Assembly (NCBI RefSeq): GCF_030811715.1 | Contig: NZ_JAUSRH010000005.1 | Location: forward strand, 221,432-285,431 | Reading direction: 5' to 3' | DNA length: 64,000 bases | Origin: Sinomonas atrocyanea | Lineage (GTDB): Bacteria; Actinomycetota; Actinomycetes; Actinomycetales; Micrococcaceae | In this document: positions 1 through 8,846 of the stretch, one piece after another | Layout: each line of letters opens with the position of its first letter | Position numbering within the stretch: position 1 is the stretch's first letter | Translations under genes and position numbers: made by a program | Notes under the pieces: model-generated | Database searches by the model: none | Told to the model about the DNA's origin: nothing | What the model saw: only the letters and a program-made list of their open reading frames with translations

Positions 1-1
1 C

Positions 2-349
2 CAGCAGCTGCTCATCTGGGTGAACACCCCGGGGATCTTCGGGATCGTGGGGCTCCAGGGCCTCGTCGCGGTGGCCGCACTCGTGTACTTCCGCCGCCAT
101 CCCGAGGCCGCCCGGAGCCGGCTAACCGTACCCATCACGGCGGCGAGCGCCGTCCTGCTCTTCGCCGCGGTCGCGCTGATCGGCATCAACATCGAACTCC
201 TCACGTTCGCCGACGCCCTGACCAACGCGGTGCTCATGTCGATCACTCCGGTGGTCTTCGTGGCGGGCCTGCTGCTCGCCCGCTGGCTGCGCCGCGCCCG
301 CCCGTCCGCCTACGAGCGCATTGGAAGCACCGAAGCCCATGAATCCTGA
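2..349 (+). CDS. APC-family amino-acid/amine transporter, C-terminal part (truncated by window edge)
   Basis: The reading frame is open from the first bases of the window, so this is the 3' end of a longer gene; the internal GTG at 20 is probably not the true start. About 115 residues are visible. They form a short hydrophobic helix (GIFGIVGLQGLVAVAALVYF), a basic loop (FRRHPEAARSR), two more membrane helices and a basic cytoplasmic tail (ARWLRRARPS). This is the usual C-terminal layout of APC-superfamily permeases. Its stop at 349 overlaps the ATG of the next gene at 339, so the two are probably co-transcribed and the permease may import the substrate or export the product of that hydrolase. 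Family assignment rests only on topology and general resemblance. Confidence 0.6.
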   Translation, partial: QQLLIWVNTPGIFGIVGLQGLVAVAALVYFRRHPEAARSRLTVPITAASAVLLFAAVALIGINIELLTFADALTNAVLMSITPVVFVAGLLLARWLRRARPSAYERIGSTEAHES

Positions 350-1961
350 GCTCATCATCCTCTCCGACACCGTCCACACCCTCGACCCCGCGCACCCGGC
401 GCCCGCCCAGGCTGTTGCCGTGAGCGGTGGCCGCATCGCCGCCGTCGGGACGCGCGACGACGCCGCCCGCTGGGCCGGCCCCGCCACCGAGACCCTCGAC
501 CTCGGCTCGGCCACGGTCGTCCCGGGCCTCGTGGACGGGCACGTGCACCCGGTGTTCGGCCTCGACATCACCGCAGGTGCCGACCTGAGCGGCGTGCAGG
601 ACCTCGACGAGGTCCGGCGCCTGCTCGCGGCCGAGGCGGCGCGGGTCGGCCCGGGCGAATGGGTCCAGGCGTGGGGGCTCGACCCGAACGCGTTCGACGG
701 CGCACCGGTCACCTCCGCGGCGATCGAGGGCGTGCTCGGCGGACGCCCCGCGTTCGTCCGGCTCTTCGACGGCCACTCGGCGCTGACGAGCTCGCGGGCC
801 CTCGAGATGGCCGGCGTCGACGGGCCGCGGGCGTTCTTGGGCGGGTCCTCGGTCGTGTGCGACGCCGGTGGGCGCCCCACGGGGCTGCTGCTCGAGTTCC
901 CCGCGTGCGAGCTCGTCGCCCGGTGCCTCCCGGCGGTGACCTTCGAGGAGCGGCGCGACCGCCTGGCCGCCGTCCTCGACGGATTCGCCGCCGCTGGCCT
1001 CACGGGGGTGCACGTCATGGACCACTCGGACGAGTCGGCGGCGCTGTATCGGGCGCTCGAGGAGCGCGGTGAGCTCCCCGTCCGCCTGCGCTGCGCGCCA
1101 TGGTGCCAGCCCGGCACCGGACCCGAGGACTGGGCTCGGCTCGCAGCCCGGATCGGCACCGGCGGGCGCCGCTGGGAGGTCGCCGGCATCAAGCTCTTCA
1201 TCGACGGCACCATCGACAACGGCACGGCCTGGCTGCACGAGCCGGACACGTGTGGCGAGTCGACCTCGGCCTATTGGCCCGCCCCCGCCGACTACGCCCG
1301 CGCCGTGACGTTCTTCGCCGAGCGCGGGATCCCGACCGCGACCCATGCGATCGGCGACGCCGGTGTGGGCTACGTGCTCGACGCCCTGCTCGCCCTCGAC
1401 CCTGCGGCCCGGGCCCGGGCCGTGCACAGGATCGAGCATCTCGAGACGGTGCCGGACACGGTGGTGGAGCGCTTCGTCGGCTCCGGCGTCGTCGCCTCGA
1501 TGCAGCCCAGCCACTGCACGCTCTACTCCCGGGCCGACCAGAGCGACAACTGGAGCATGCGCCTGGGCCCGGTCCGCGCCGGGCGGGCGTGGCGGTGCCG
1601 CGACCTCCGCGACCTCGGGACGACCCTGGTGCTCGGCTCGGACTGGCCGATCGCGCCGTTCCCCCCGCTGCCGATCATCGCGGACGCCCAGCTGCGGCGC
1701 AGGGCCGGAACGCGGGAGGAGCCGATCGCGCCGGACCAGGCCCTCACGGCCCGCCAGGCACTGGAGGGGTACACCTCCCATGCGGCGCGGGCGGCGGGGC
1801 TGTGGACCGAATCCGGGTCGATCACGCCCCGGAAGCGGGCCGACTTCACCTTCCTCGAACTGGACCCGCTCGCGGCGGGGCCGGACGAGCTCGCCCGGTC
1901 GGCCGTGCTCGGGACCGCGGTCGACGGCGAGGTGCGCCTGCGGGACCCCGCGAGCGTGTGA
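339..1961 (+). CDS. YtcJ-type amidohydrolase (amidohydrolase family 3)
   Basis: Predicted cytoplasmic metal-dependent hydrolase of about 540 residues, the usual size for the YtcJ group. Visible marks: a beta-sandwich N-terminus leading to DGHVHP near residue 67 (metal-binding His pair), IKLFIDGTIDNGTAW mid-protein (typical carboxylated-Lys region), HAIGDAG, HRIEHLE near residue 361 and GSDWPI near residue 432 (metal/catalytic Asp). Family members act on N-substituted formamides, imines or cyclic amides, but the substrate of most is unknown. The ATG at 339 is preferred over a TTG at 321 because it gives the conserved short N-terminus; it overlaps the upstream transporter by 11 bases, implying one operon. 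A perfect stem-loop starts at the stop codon. Confidence 0.87.
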   Translation: MNPELIILSDTVHTLDPAHPAPAQAVAVSGGRIAAVGTRDDAARWAGPATETLDLGSATVVPGLVDGHVHPVFGLDITAGADLSGVQDLDEVRRLLAAEAARVGPGEWVQAWGLDPNAFDGAPVTSAAIEGVLGGRPAFVRLFDGHSALTSSRALEMAGVDGPRAFLGGSSVVCDAGGRPTGLLLEFPACELVARCLPAVTFEERRDRLAAVLDGFAAAGLTGVHVMDHSDESAALYRALEERGELPVRLRCAPWCQPGTGPEDWARLAARIGTGGRRWEVAGIKLFIDGTIDNGTAWLHEPDTCGESTSAYWPAPADYARAVTFFAERGIPTATHAIGDAGVGYVLDALLALDPAARARAVHRIEHLETVPDTVVERFVGSGVVASMQPSHCTLYSRADQSDNWSMRLGPVRAGRAWRCRDLRDLGTTLVLGSDWPIAPFPPLPIIADAQLRRRAGTREEPIAPDQALTARQALEGYTSHAARAAGLWTESGSITPRKRADFTFLELDPLAAGPDELARSAVLGTAVDGEVRLRDPASV

Positions 1962-1983
1962 CTCCCGGGGGTCCCCGGGAGTC
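1960..1983 (+). terminator. Stem-loop at the end of the amidohydrolase gene
   Basis: Inverted repeat GACTCCCGGG / CCCGGGAGTC with perfect 10-base arms (1960-1969 and 1974-1983) that begins inside the TGA stop codon. There is no clear T-run, so it may be a GC-rich actinobacterial terminator or an mRNA-stabilising hairpin ahead of the next gene. Confidence 0.5.
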
Positions 1984-2052
1984 TCCCCGGGTGCTAGCAT
2001 CCCCAGCATTCCGAAAGCCGCATGCTCGTTCCGACCCTCCAGGAGGCCCGCG

Positions 2053-2658
2053 GTGCCGAACACCACTTGCCACATGTCGATCTCGTTGGACGGCTTCGTC
2101 GCCGGGCCGGACCAGAGCCGCGAGAACCCTCTGGGGCGGCGGGGCCAGGAGCTGCACGCCTGGCACATGGGCGACCCGCGGGCCAACGACGCCGACAGGG
2201 CCGCGGCCGGGTGGCTCATGCGACCGCGGGGCGCGTACGTGATGGGCCGGAACATGTTCGGCCCGGTCCGCGGAGAGTGGGACGAGGACTGGACCGGCTG
2301 GTGGGGCCCCGAACCGCCGTACCACGCGCCGGTGTTCGTGCTCACCCACCATGCGCACGACCCGATCGAGATGGAGGGCGGGACGACCTTCCACTTCGTC
2401 ACCGACGGCTTCGACGCAGCCTACGCCGCGGCGCGCGAGGCCGCCGGGGACAAGGGCGTGGACATCGCCGGCGGCGCCTCGACGGTCCGCCAGGCCCTGG
2501 CGGCCGGCGTGATCGACGAGCTCACCCTCGACATTGCCCCGGTCCTGCTCGGCTCCGGTGAGCGCATCTTCGACGGGTCCCAGTCTTTCGGCTTCGAGCC
2601 CGTCGAGGTGCTGCACTCGCCGCTGGCCACCCACATCCGCTACCGCCGGCCCAGCTGA
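2053..2658 (+). CDS. Dihydrofolate reductase / RibD C-terminal family reductase
   Basis: About 201 residues with the fold marks of the RibD-C/DHFR-like reductases: MSISLDGFVAGPD at the N-terminus (a beta-strand and the SLDG(F/Y)(I/V)A signature common to this group), a central YVMGRNMFG segment, and VDIAGGASTVRQALAAG then DELTLDIAPVLLGSGERIF near the C-terminus (nucleotide-binding loop and dimer strand). These proteins are small NADPH-dependent cytoplasmic reductases; most have no known substrate and are not true FolA. The GTG start at 2053 is chosen because AGGAGG lies at 2041-2046, six bases upstream; longer upstream frames lack such a site. It stands alone, converging with the aspartase gene only 15 bases away. 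Confidence 0.85.
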   Translation: MPNTTCHMSISLDGFVAGPDQSRENPLGRRGQELHAWHMGDPRANDADRAAAGWLMRPRGAYVMGRNMFGPVRGEWDEDWTGWWGPEPPYHAPVFVLTHHAHDPIEMEGGTTFHFVTDGFDAAYAAAREAAGDKGVDIAGGASTVRQALAAGVIDELTLDIAPVLLGSGERIFDGSQSFGFEPVEVLHSPLATHIRYRRPS

Positions 2659-2673
2659 CCCCGCCGCAGGGGG

Positions 2674-4062
2674 CTAGCGGTTTTCCAGGAGCGATTCGAC
2701 CTGATACGGGTCCAGGAGGCCTGCTGCGATGGCGAGGTCGCCGACGCTCTGCCCCGTGGTGAGGGCCTGGTGGGCGAGTTGGGCGGAAGCCTCGTAGCCG
2801 AGCAGGGGCAGGAACGCCGTGGCCTGCGCGGTGGAGGTCCGGGTGCGGGAGCGCAGCTGGGCCTCGTTTGCCTCGATGCCCTCCACGCACAGCCGCCTGA
2901 GGACGGCGCAGCCGTTGCCGAGCCACTGGACGGATTGGAGGAGGGCGTGGGCGATGGCCGGCTCGAAGGCGTTGAGCTGGAGCTGGCCGTTTTCGGCGGC
3001 CATGGTGACGGTGGTGTCGGCGCCTGCCACGAAGAAGGCGATCTGGTTCATCACCTCGGGCATCACGGGGTTGACCTTGCCCGGCATGATGGACGATCCC
3101 GCCTGGCGCGGGGGGAGGGTGATCTCCGACAGTCCGGCCTGAGGTCCGCTGGCGAGCAGGCGCAGATCGCTGGAGATTTTGGAGAGCTTGATCGCGGTGC
3201 GCTTCAGGGCTCCGGAGAAGGTCATGAAGGCCCCGGTGTCCCAGGTCGCCTCGACGAAGTCCTGCGAGCGGACGAGGCGGATCCCGGCCGACTCCGAGAG
3301 CCGCTGGAGGACTTCTGCCGGGTAGCGGGGGTCGGCGGTGATGCCGGTACCGATGGCGGTGGCACCGAGGCTGCACTCGCGCAGCAGGTCCGAGGCATCG
3401 CGGAGCCGGAGGATGTCCTCTCTGATGGTCACGGCGAAGGCGGTGAACTCCTGGCCGAGTGTCATCGGGACGGCGTCCTGGAGCTGGGTGCGGCCGATCT
3501 TCGGGATGGATGCGAAGTCCCTGCCCTTGGCGGCGAAGGCCGCGGCGAGGCCCTCGAGCTGGGCGGTGAGGTCCTCGAGGGCGAAGAGCAGGGCCAGTCG
3601 GGCGGCGGTGGGGTAGACGTCGTTGGTCGACTGGCACCGGTTCACGTGCGCGATCGGGTCGAGGACCTCGTAGGAGCCGGGCGCATGGCCCAGGCCAAGG
3701 AGTGCGAGGTTGGCGATGACCTCGTTGGCGTTCATGTTCGTCGAGGTCCCGGCCCCGCCCTGGACGACGTCGACGGGGAAGGCGTCGTAGGCCTCGCCGC
3801 GCAGGATGGTGTCGCAGGCCGCCGCGATGGCTGCGCCGACGCGGGCCGGGATGAGGCCGAGGTCGGTGTTCGTGAGGGCGGCGGCCTTCTTCACGTGGGC
3901 GAGGGCGTGCACGAGGTGGCGGTGGCGCCCCACGGGAAGGCCGCTGATCGGGAAGTTCTCCAGGGCGCGCTGGGTGTGGATGCCCCAGAGCGCGTCCCGG
4001 GGCACGGACAGGGTGCCGAGGCTGTCGCGTTCGAGCCTGGACCCAGGGATCTCTGTGGTCAT
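2674..4062 (-). CDS. aspA: Aspartate ammonia-lyase (aspartase)
   Basis: Catalyses L-aspartate to fumarate plus ammonia; cytoplasmic homotetramer of the fumarase/aspartase superfamily. The 462-residue length fits. Signatures seen: a D-x-x-G-x-x-x-V-P-x-D-A-L-W-G N-terminal stretch, [14 protein letters not shown] near residue 100, [11 protein letters not shown] near 145, [17 protein letters not shown] near 190 and the superfamily signature [15 protein letters not shown] near residues 320-335, which carries the flexible catalytic Ser loop. Fumarase class II was considered; NDVYPTA and overall resemblance favour aspartase. The start ATG overlaps the stop of the upstream aldehyde dehydrogenase gene by four bases (ATGA), so it is the last gene of a three-gene unit starting with homoserine dehydrogenase. 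That context suggests a catabolic role for aspartate made from aspartate semialdehyde. Confidence 0.88.
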   Translation of the reverse strand: MTTEIPGSRLERDSLGTLSVPRDALWGIHTQRALENFPISGLPVGRHRHLVHALAHVKKAAALTNTDLGLIPARVGAAIAAACDTILRGEAYDAFPVDVVQGGAGTSTNMNANEVIANLALLGLGHAPGSYEVLDPIAHVNRCQSTNDVYPTAARLALLFALEDLTAQLEGLAAAFAAKGRDFASIPKIGRTQLQDAVPMTLGQEFTAFAVTIREDILRLRDASDLLRECSLGATAIGTGITADPRYPAEVLQRLSESAGIRLVRSQDFVEATWDTGAFMTFSGALKRTAIKLSKISSDLRLLASGPQAGLSEITLPPRQAGSSIMPGKVNPVMPEVMNQIAFFVAGADTTVTMAAENGQLQLNAFEPAIAHALLQSVQWLGNGCAVLRRLCVEGIEANEAQLRSRTRTSTAQATAFLPLLGYEASAQLAHQALTTGQSVGDLAIAAGLLDPYQVESLLENR

Positions 4063-5474
4063 GAGGAGATCGCCACCACCTTGGGCTGGGTCATGTCCTC
4101 GTAGGCGAAGCGGACGCCCTCGCGGCCCATGCTGCCGTACTTGGATCCGCCGAAGGGCATCGCATCGAACCTGTAGTCGGAGGAGTCGTTGATCATGACG
4201 CCGCCGGCGTCGATGGCCCGCGCGGCGCGGAGGGCGCGGTCCAGGTCACGGGTGAAGAGGCCGGCCTGGAGGGCGTACTCGCAGTCGTTGGCCGCCTGGA
4301 TTGCCTCCTCCTCGGTCGCGAAGGGCTCGAGGAGGACGATGGGGGCAAAGGCCTCCTCGCTCCAGAGGGCGCAGTGGTGGGGGACGTCGGTGAGGACCGC
4401 GGGCGTCAGGACGGGCCCGTGCAGCTCACCGCCGGCGAGGAGGGCCGCGCCGGCGGCCACGGCGTCGTCGATCCTCCGCTTTGCGGCTGCCGCGGAGGCG
4501 GTGCTGATCATCGGGCCGACATCGGTTGCCATGCTGTCGGGGTTGCCGACGACGAGGGCCTCGGTGGCGGCCACGAAGGCCTGCCTGAAGTCCTCGTAGA
4601 CATGCTCCTGGATAAGGATCCGCTGGGTTCCGATGCAGTTCTGCCCGGCGGCCCAGAAGGCGCCAGAGACGCAGGAGGCGACGGCGGCGTCGAGGTCGGC
4701 GTCGTCGAAGACGATCACCGGGGCGTTCCCGCCCAGTTCCATGGCGAGCCGCTTGATGCCGGCGTTCGCTGCGATGGCCCGGCCGGTGGCGAAGCCGCCG
4801 GTGAAGGAGACCATCCGCACCAGCCGGGACGAGATGATCGTCTGGGCCACGTTCCGGTCGCCGAGGACGACCGTGATGACCTCGGCGGGGAGGCCTGCCT
4901 CCACGAGGAGGTCCACGAGCATCAGCGCGGTCAGGGGGGTGAGCTGGGAGGGCTTGAGGATCACGGGGTTGCCGCCCGCGATGGCCGGACCCAGCTTGTG
5001 GGCCACGAGGTTGAGCGGGTCGTTGTAGGGGGTGATGGCGGCGATCAGTCCCAGCGGTTCGCGGGTGAACCAGCCGTGACGGTTCTCGGAGCCTGCGAAC
5101 GCGTCGAACGGGATCACTTCCCCGTGGCTGCGCCGGGCCTCGGCCGCGGAGAGGCGGAGGGTGTTGACCGCACGGGCGACTTCCTTCCGCGCCTGGCGGA
5201 GGGTCTTGCCGGCCTCGGAGACGATGAGCCCGGCAGCCTTCTCCGCTCGTGCTTCGAGGAGCTCGGCAGCCTTGTCGAGGATCCGGCCGCGCTCGTGCCG
5301 GGGCAGGGCCGCGGCCGTCCCGGCGGCAGCGGCGGCGTGCTCGACCTCCATGAGCGCCTCCGCGGGGGTGCGCTGGGCAAGCGAGGCGAGCAGGGCCCCG
5401 GTGTACTTGTCGGTGACCCGCAGCTCGGCGGTCGAGGAGGTGGCAACGGCATCGAGGGTCATGGGCTCAGGCAT
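4059..5474 (-). CDS. NAD(P)-dependent aldehyde dehydrogenase, candidate aspartate-semialdehyde dehydrogenase (oxidising to aspartate)
   Basis: Classical ALDH-superfamily enzyme of 471 residues. ELGGNAP near residue 246 carries the general-base Glu and GQNCIGTQR near residue 280 the catalytic Cys; [16 protein letters not shown] and [11 protein letters not shown] form the cofactor site. It oxidises an aldehyde to a carboxylate with NAD(P)+. Non-phosphorylating aspartate-semialdehyde dehydrogenases of ectoine catabolism (DoeC) and succinate-semialdehyde dehydrogenases belong to the same superfamily. Because the gene sits between a homoserine dehydrogenase (8-base overlap, start ATG inside ATGCCTGA) and an aspartase (4-base overlap), I infer aspartate semialdehyde as substrate; this is context, not motif, evidence. 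A longer frame upstream lies inside the hom gene and is spurious. Confidence 0.85.
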   Translation of the reverse strand: MPEPMTLDAVATSSTAELRVTDKYTGALLASLAQRTPAEALMEVEHAAAAAGTAAALPRHERGRILDKAAELLEARAEKAAGLIVSEAGKTLRQARKEVARAVNTLRLSAAEARRSHGEVIPFDAFAGSENRHGWFTREPLGLIAAITPYNDPLNLVAHKLGPAIAGGNPVILKPSQLTPLTALMLVDLLVEAGLPAEVITVVLGDRNVAQTIISSRLVRMVSFTGGFATGRAIAANAGIKRLAMELGGNAPVIVFDDADLDAAVASCVSGAFWAAGQNCIGTQRILIQEHVYEDFRQAFVAATEALVVGNPDSMATDVGPMISTASAAAAKRRIDDAVAAGAALLAGGELHGPVLTPAVLTDVPHHCALWSEEAFAPIVLLEPFATEEEAIQAANDCEYALQAGLFTRDLDRALRAARAIDAGGVMINDSSDYRFDAMPFGGSKYGSMGREGVRFAYEDMTQPKVVAISS

Positions 5475-6513
5475 GGACGGACCCCTTCGTGGAAGCGTCG
5501 ACGGCGATGATGTCGGACAGGAGGGCATAGGCGGTCTCGGTGCGGCCGGCGCCGGGCCCGGAGACGGTGACGGGGCCCAGGAGGTCTGTGTCGAAGGCGA
5601 CGGCATTGGTGGCGCCTGAGATGCCGGCCAGCGGGTGCCCGGCGGGCAGCGCGAGCGGGGAGACGGTGGCCTCGACGGAGCCGTCCTCGAGCCGGGTGGC
5701 CTGGCCGATGAGCTTCCAGCGCCTGCCCTCGCCGAGGGCGCGCACGACGTCGTCCGGGGTGATGTCCTGGATGCCCGTGGTCGTGACGTCTTCAGGCTTG
5801 AGGTCGGCACCGAGCACCTCGTTGGCGAGGATGGCGACCTTCAGGCGCACGTCGGAGCCGCCGATGTCCGCCGTAGGATCGGCTTCGGCGTAGCCGAGCT
5901 CCTGCGCGTCGGCGACGGCCTGGCCCAGGGAGAGGCCCGTCTCCATCTGCCCCAGGACGTAGTTGCTCGTGCCGTTCAGGATCCCCTGGACTCCCTTCAC
6001 CTCAAGCCCTGCGAGCATCTGCCGGGCCAGGCGCAGCACCGGGGTGCCGCTCATGACCGCGCCCTCGAATTCGAAGCGCACCCCATGCTTCCGGGCCAGC
6101 GACGAGAGCTCCTCGCCGTAGAGGGCGGCCGGGCCCTTGTTGGTGGTCACGACGTGCTTTCCAGCCTCGAGCGCCCAGCGCACATGGGACACGGCGGGCT
6201 CGCCGTCGACGGGGCTGGTGAACGTTGCCTCGACGACGATGTCGGCGGTGCTGTTCCGGATGACCTCCTCGTTCCGGGGCTCGGCGCTCCCGCCCGGCAT
6301 GCCCTCGAAGGACGCGCCCCGCGGCAGCGCGAGGACATGGGCCAGATCGATGCCCTCGGCCTGCACGAGCGAGCCGAGGCCGAGGTCGGTGATCGCGACG
6401 ACCTTCAGGTCGAAGCCGAGGGCCTCGAATCGGCCGCTGTGGTCGCGGATGAGCTCGGCGAGGGCTCGATTGACGCCGCCGAACCCGATGAGGGCGAGGC
6501 TGTAGGTGGTCAC
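5467..6513 (-). CDS. hom: Homoserine dehydrogenase, short form lacking the ACT domain
   Basis: NAD(P)-dependent oxidoreductase interconverting L-homoserine and L-aspartate 4-semialdehyde. The 348-residue protein has the N-terminal nucleotide fold ([11 protein letters not shown]), [11 protein letters not shown] near residue 120, and the catalytic-domain signature [14 protein letters not shown] followed by [17 protein letters not shown], which holds the substrate-binding Glu/Asp and catalytic Lys. The C-terminal ACT domain that mediates threonine feedback in typical 430-residue biosynthetic actinobacterial enzymes is absent, and the neighbours are not thrC/thrB but an aldehyde dehydrogenase and aspartase. 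Both points favour a catabolic direction (homoserine oxidation). Start is GTG at 6513 with GAAGGAG about 6 bases upstream. It is first in the three-gene unit, downstream of Lrp and IclR genes. Confidence 0.87.
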   Translation of the reverse strand: MTTYSLALIGFGGVNRALAELIRDHSGRFEALGFDLKVVAITDLGLGSLVQAEGIDLAHVLALPRGASFEGMPGGSAEPRNEEVIRNSTADIVVEATFTSPVDGEPAVSHVRWALEAGKHVVTTNKGPAALYGEELSSLARKHGVRFEFEGAVMSGTPVLRLARQMLAGLEVKGVQGILNGTSNYVLGQMETGLSLGQAVADAQELGYAEADPTADIGGSDVRLKVAILANEVLGADLKPEDVTTTGIQDITPDDVVRALGEGRRWKLIGQATRLEDGSVEATVSPLALPAGHPLAGISGATNAVAFDTDLLGPVTVSGPGAGRTETAYALLSDIIAVDASTKGSVHA

Positions 6514-6573
6514 TGGGTCTCCTTCAGGTGTGGCCGGTTGAGGGTGCTTCCAGCCTCGCCTGCAGGAATGTCA

Positions 6574-6614
6574 GCGTTCCATGGGCCATCTGCCCATTCG
6601 GGATGTCGGAACGC
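6574..6614. promoter_or_regulatory. Nested dyad upstream of hom, candidate operator
   Basis: In the 143-base gap before hom there is GCGTTCC (6574-6580) and its complement GGAACGC (6608-6614); inside lies ATGGGC-catct-GCCCAT (6581-6586 and 6592-6597). The position 60-100 bases before the hom start, next to IclR and Lrp genes, suits a regulator site. No convincing -35/-10 pair was found. Inference from symmetry only. Confidence 0.4.
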
Positions 6615-6656
6615 CCAAAAGACCGCTCCCGACGAACAGGGCGCCCGATGTCCGGC

Positions 6657-7454
6657 TCAGGAGTGGATTCGGGGGCCGGGCGCGGGTGACTCCAGCAGCT
6701 CGCCCAGCGTCCGCGCGGCGGATTTCAAGGACTGGCGAATGGCCTCTTCCTGCGGTACCACGTCCTGCTGCCTTCCCAGGACTGCTATCGCTCCCCAGAT
6801 ACGGGAATGCGAGTCCCGAATGGGCGCGGCGTACTCAGTGATCCCGTGCTCGAACTCGTCGTGGGCGGCGGTCATCCCCTGAGGACGGTCGCGTTCGTTG
6901 GCAGCCACCAGTTCGTCTGCTGAGTGGGCAGCGTTGGGGCCACCGACCCCGATCAGCTCGTAGCCATCGAGCACCGAGAGGACGTCTTCGAGGCTGTGGT
7001 CGAGGAGAAGGGCGCGACCGGCGCCGGTGCACCAGCACGGCGTCACGAGACTCGCCGCCGCGGGGCGTTGCTCGGCGGCGGATTCAGTGCGCAGGGCACG
7101 CACGAGCACCCCGTCGAGCACGGACAGGCGAGCGCTCGCCCCGAACGCGACAGCGAGGCGTCGCAGGATCGGCCGGCTCTGGGCGAGGACGCCGTGCGCC
7201 AGCGATGCCGGCAGGGCGAAGAATCCGCGGGACACGCGCAGGGTGGAGTCATCGCTGCGCTCGAGGAAGCCGCGGTCGCAGAGTTCCTGGCTCATCCTCG
7301 AGGCCTTGCTGCGCTCGATTCCGACTTCGTCAGCGAGCCTTGCGACGTTGAAGCCTGAGCGTCCGGACATCTCACGGTGGAGGACCGTGTTGATGATCTG
7401 CAGTCCGGTCCTCAGTGAGGAAGCGCCCAGAGCCCTCGGAGGATGTGCCGTCAC
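6657..7454 (-). CDS. IclR-family transcriptional regulator
   Basis: About 265 residues: an N-terminal winged helix-turn-helix (GLQIINTVL, then VARLADEVGIERSKASRMSQELCDRGFL, wing LRVSRGFF) and a C-terminal IclR effector domain (GASARLSVLDG..., GAGRALL, ITEYAAPIRDSHSRIWGAIAVLG). Such proteins bind a small catabolic substrate or intermediate and control neighbouring operons. The HTH is somewhat shorter and more divergent than in canonical IclR proteins. The start is uncertain: the open frame extends to a TTG at 7553, which would overlap the Lrp gene by 38 bases and lacks a ribosome site; I prefer the GTG at 7454, leaving a 17-residue lead before the first helix. It lies between the Lrp gene and hom and probably senses a homoserine- or aspartate-related compound. 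Confidence 0.75.
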   Translation of the reverse strand: MTAHPPRALGASSLRTGLQIINTVLHREMSGRSGFNVARLADEVGIERSKASRMSQELCDRGFLERSDDSTLRVSRGFFALPASLAHGVLAQSRPILRRLAVAFGASARLSVLDGVLVRALRTESAAEQRPAAASLVTPCWCTGAGRALLLDHSLEDVLSVLDGYELIGVGGPNAAHSADELVAANERDRPQGMTAAHDEFEHGITEYAAPIRDSHSRIWGAIAVLGRQQDVVPQEEAIRQSLKSAARTLGELLESPAPGPRIHS

Positions 7455-7515
7455 GTCTTCGAATATAGCGAGCAGGGAGGGCCCTACCGAGCATCGGCCC
7501 GCGGTGCGGACCCGC

Positions 7516-7992
7516 TCAGGTGGAGGACTGACGGTTGCTGCTGCGGTTGACAACCTGGGCGAGCGTCAGTGCGGTGACGGTATCCCTGACGCCGGGCATC
7601 TGGGCGATCTGTTCCCAGATGGCCCGGACCCGATCGAGGGAGGGCGCCTCGATCCGAACCATGAGATCGAGTTCGCCGCTGAGCACGTCGCACAGGACGA
7701 TCTCGGGGATGCCCTTGAGCGCGGCAAGGACCTCGCCGCCGCGCATCCGGTCCCTCCGGTGGACGAGGACGAGGGCAGAGGCGAGGTTGTTCTCGGCCTT
7801 GCCTTCGCCAGCTCGGATGATGGTGTAGCCCTGGATATGGCCATCCCGTTCGAGGCGGTCGATCCGTTGTCGGACGGCATTTCGCGAGAGCATGACGCGG
7901 CTCGCAAGCTCGGCGTGCGGCAGCCGCGCATTGCGGGCAAGCTCACTGATGATCTTCTCGTCGATAGCGTCGAGGCGCTCTGGCCGGTGCAT
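7516..7992 (-). CDS. Lrp/AsnC-family transcriptional regulator
   Basis: Length 158 residues is standard for this feast/famine family. The N-terminal HTH reads LDAIDEKIISELARNARLPHAELASRV...NAVRQRIDRLERDGHIQGYT, followed by the alpha/beta effector-binding (RAM) domain with the typical IPEIVLCDVLSGELDLMVRI segment, which forms the amino-acid pocket between dimers. These regulators respond to amino acids and often control the adjacent amino-acid transporter or degradative enzyme. AAGGAA lies a few bases before the ATG. It sits 70 bases after the cyclase-family gene and upstream of IclR and hom on the same strand, so it is a good candidate controller of the whole 2.7-11.5 kb block. Confidence 0.9.
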   Translation of the reverse strand: MHRPERLDAIDEKIISELARNARLPHAELASRVMLSRNAVRQRIDRLERDGHIQGYTIIRAGEGKAENNLASALVLVHRRDRMRGGEVLAALKGIPEIVLCDVLSGELDLMVRIEAPSLDRVRAIWEQIAQMPGVRDTVTALTLAQVVNRSSNRQSST

Positions 7993-8061
7993 GCGTTCCT
8001 TCGTCGTGATGTTCAGAGGGTGTCCCCGGCAGCTGCCCCACCGGGGACACCCTTGACCCGG

Positions 8062-8823
8062 TCAGCGGGCAGGGCAGATGGCAATCACCCGGGCCGGGAA
8101 GCCCGATCCTCCCCGCGGCTTGGGCCACGTGGCGATGAGCAGCGCGCCTGCTTCCGGCACCTCCTGCAGGTTTGCCATGAGTTCGATCTGCCATCGGTCG
8201 CGTTCGAGCACGTAGCGCTCCAGGCTGTAGTCGCCTTGCGAGGTGGCTGCGCCCGGATCGGTATCCGTCTGCTCGTGGCCGATCGCCGTCGCCCCTGCTT
8301 CCTCGAGGAGGTACTGCAGCACCTCGGCCGACCAGCCCGGACAATGGCTCACGCCCGCCTGGTCCACGTTCGCCATCGCGGCACGATCCGGCCATCGCAG
8401 ACCCCATCCAGTCCGGAGCGCCACGAAGGCGCCTCGCGGGATCTGCCCATGGCGTTCCTCCCACGCTGCCACGTCGGCCAGCGTCGGTGTCGCGTCCGGA
8501 TCGGCGACCGCACGCTCCGAGATGTCGAGGACGACCAGAGGCAGGATCATCTCCTCGACCGGAATCTCGTCCACGGTCCTGGCACCCTCGATGAAGTGCA
8601 CGGGAGGGTCCACGTGGGTTCCCCATTGGCCGACGATCGTGTACTGGTGCACGTTGAATCCGGCACCGGCGCTCATGTCGAAGAGCATCTCCCGATGTTC
8701 GTCAGGGAAGGCAGGAAAGTGGGGCTGACCCGGATGGAAGGCGTGGGTGAGGTCGACGAATCGGGCGTTCGCTGCCAGGTCCCGGCAGACGGACCACAGG
8801 GCGTGTTCAGTAAGGCTCTCCAT
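8062..8823 (-). CDS. Cyclase-family (kynurenine formamidase-like) metal hydrolase
   Basis: About 253 residues of the cyclase family (PF04199), whose known members (kynurenine formamidase KynB, isatin hydrolase) open cyclic amides or hydrolyse formamides with a Mn/Zn site. The metal-binding signature is present as WGTHVDPPVHF near residue 70 (H-x-x-x-D-x-x-x-H arrangement), with an N-terminal FVDLTHAFHPGQPHFP and a later catalytic-type His (AIGHEQTDTDPG). The start is ATG 8823, the first residue after a plausible purine-rich site; a longer frame runs into the HAD gene. It follows the HAD gene by 23 bases. In an amino-acid locus, opening of a lactone or cyclic amide derivative of the amino acid is a reasonable but unproven role. 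Confidence 0.85.
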   Translation of the reverse strand: MESLTEHALWSVCRDLAANARFVDLTHAFHPGQPHFPAFPDEHREMLFDMSAGAGFNVHQYTIVGQWGTHVDPPVHFIEGARTVDEIPVEEMILPLVVLDISERAVADPDATPTLADVAAWEERHGQIPRGAFVALRTGWGLRWPDRAAMANVDQAGVSHCPGWSAEVLQYLLEEAGATAIGHEQTDTDPGAATSQGDYSLERYVLERDRWQIELMANLQEVPEAGALLIATWPKPRGGSGFPARVIAICPAR

Positions 8824-8846
8824 GACGTCTCGTCCTCTCTTTCGTT

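Noticed and set aside
20..349. A complete 109-residue membrane protein starting at GTG 20
   Set aside because: The frame is open to the window edge and the content is the C-terminus of a larger transporter.
243..2402. Very long open frames opposite the amidohydrolase and DHFR-like genes
   Set aside because: In about 70% GC DNA stop codons are rare in all frames. The plus-strand genes have family motifs and ribosome sites; the opposite frames have low-complexity Arg/Pro/Gly composition.
7454..7553. IclR start at TTG 7553
   Set aside because: It would overlap the Lrp gene by 38 bases, has no ribosome site and adds non-conserved residues; GTG 7454 preferred but not proven.
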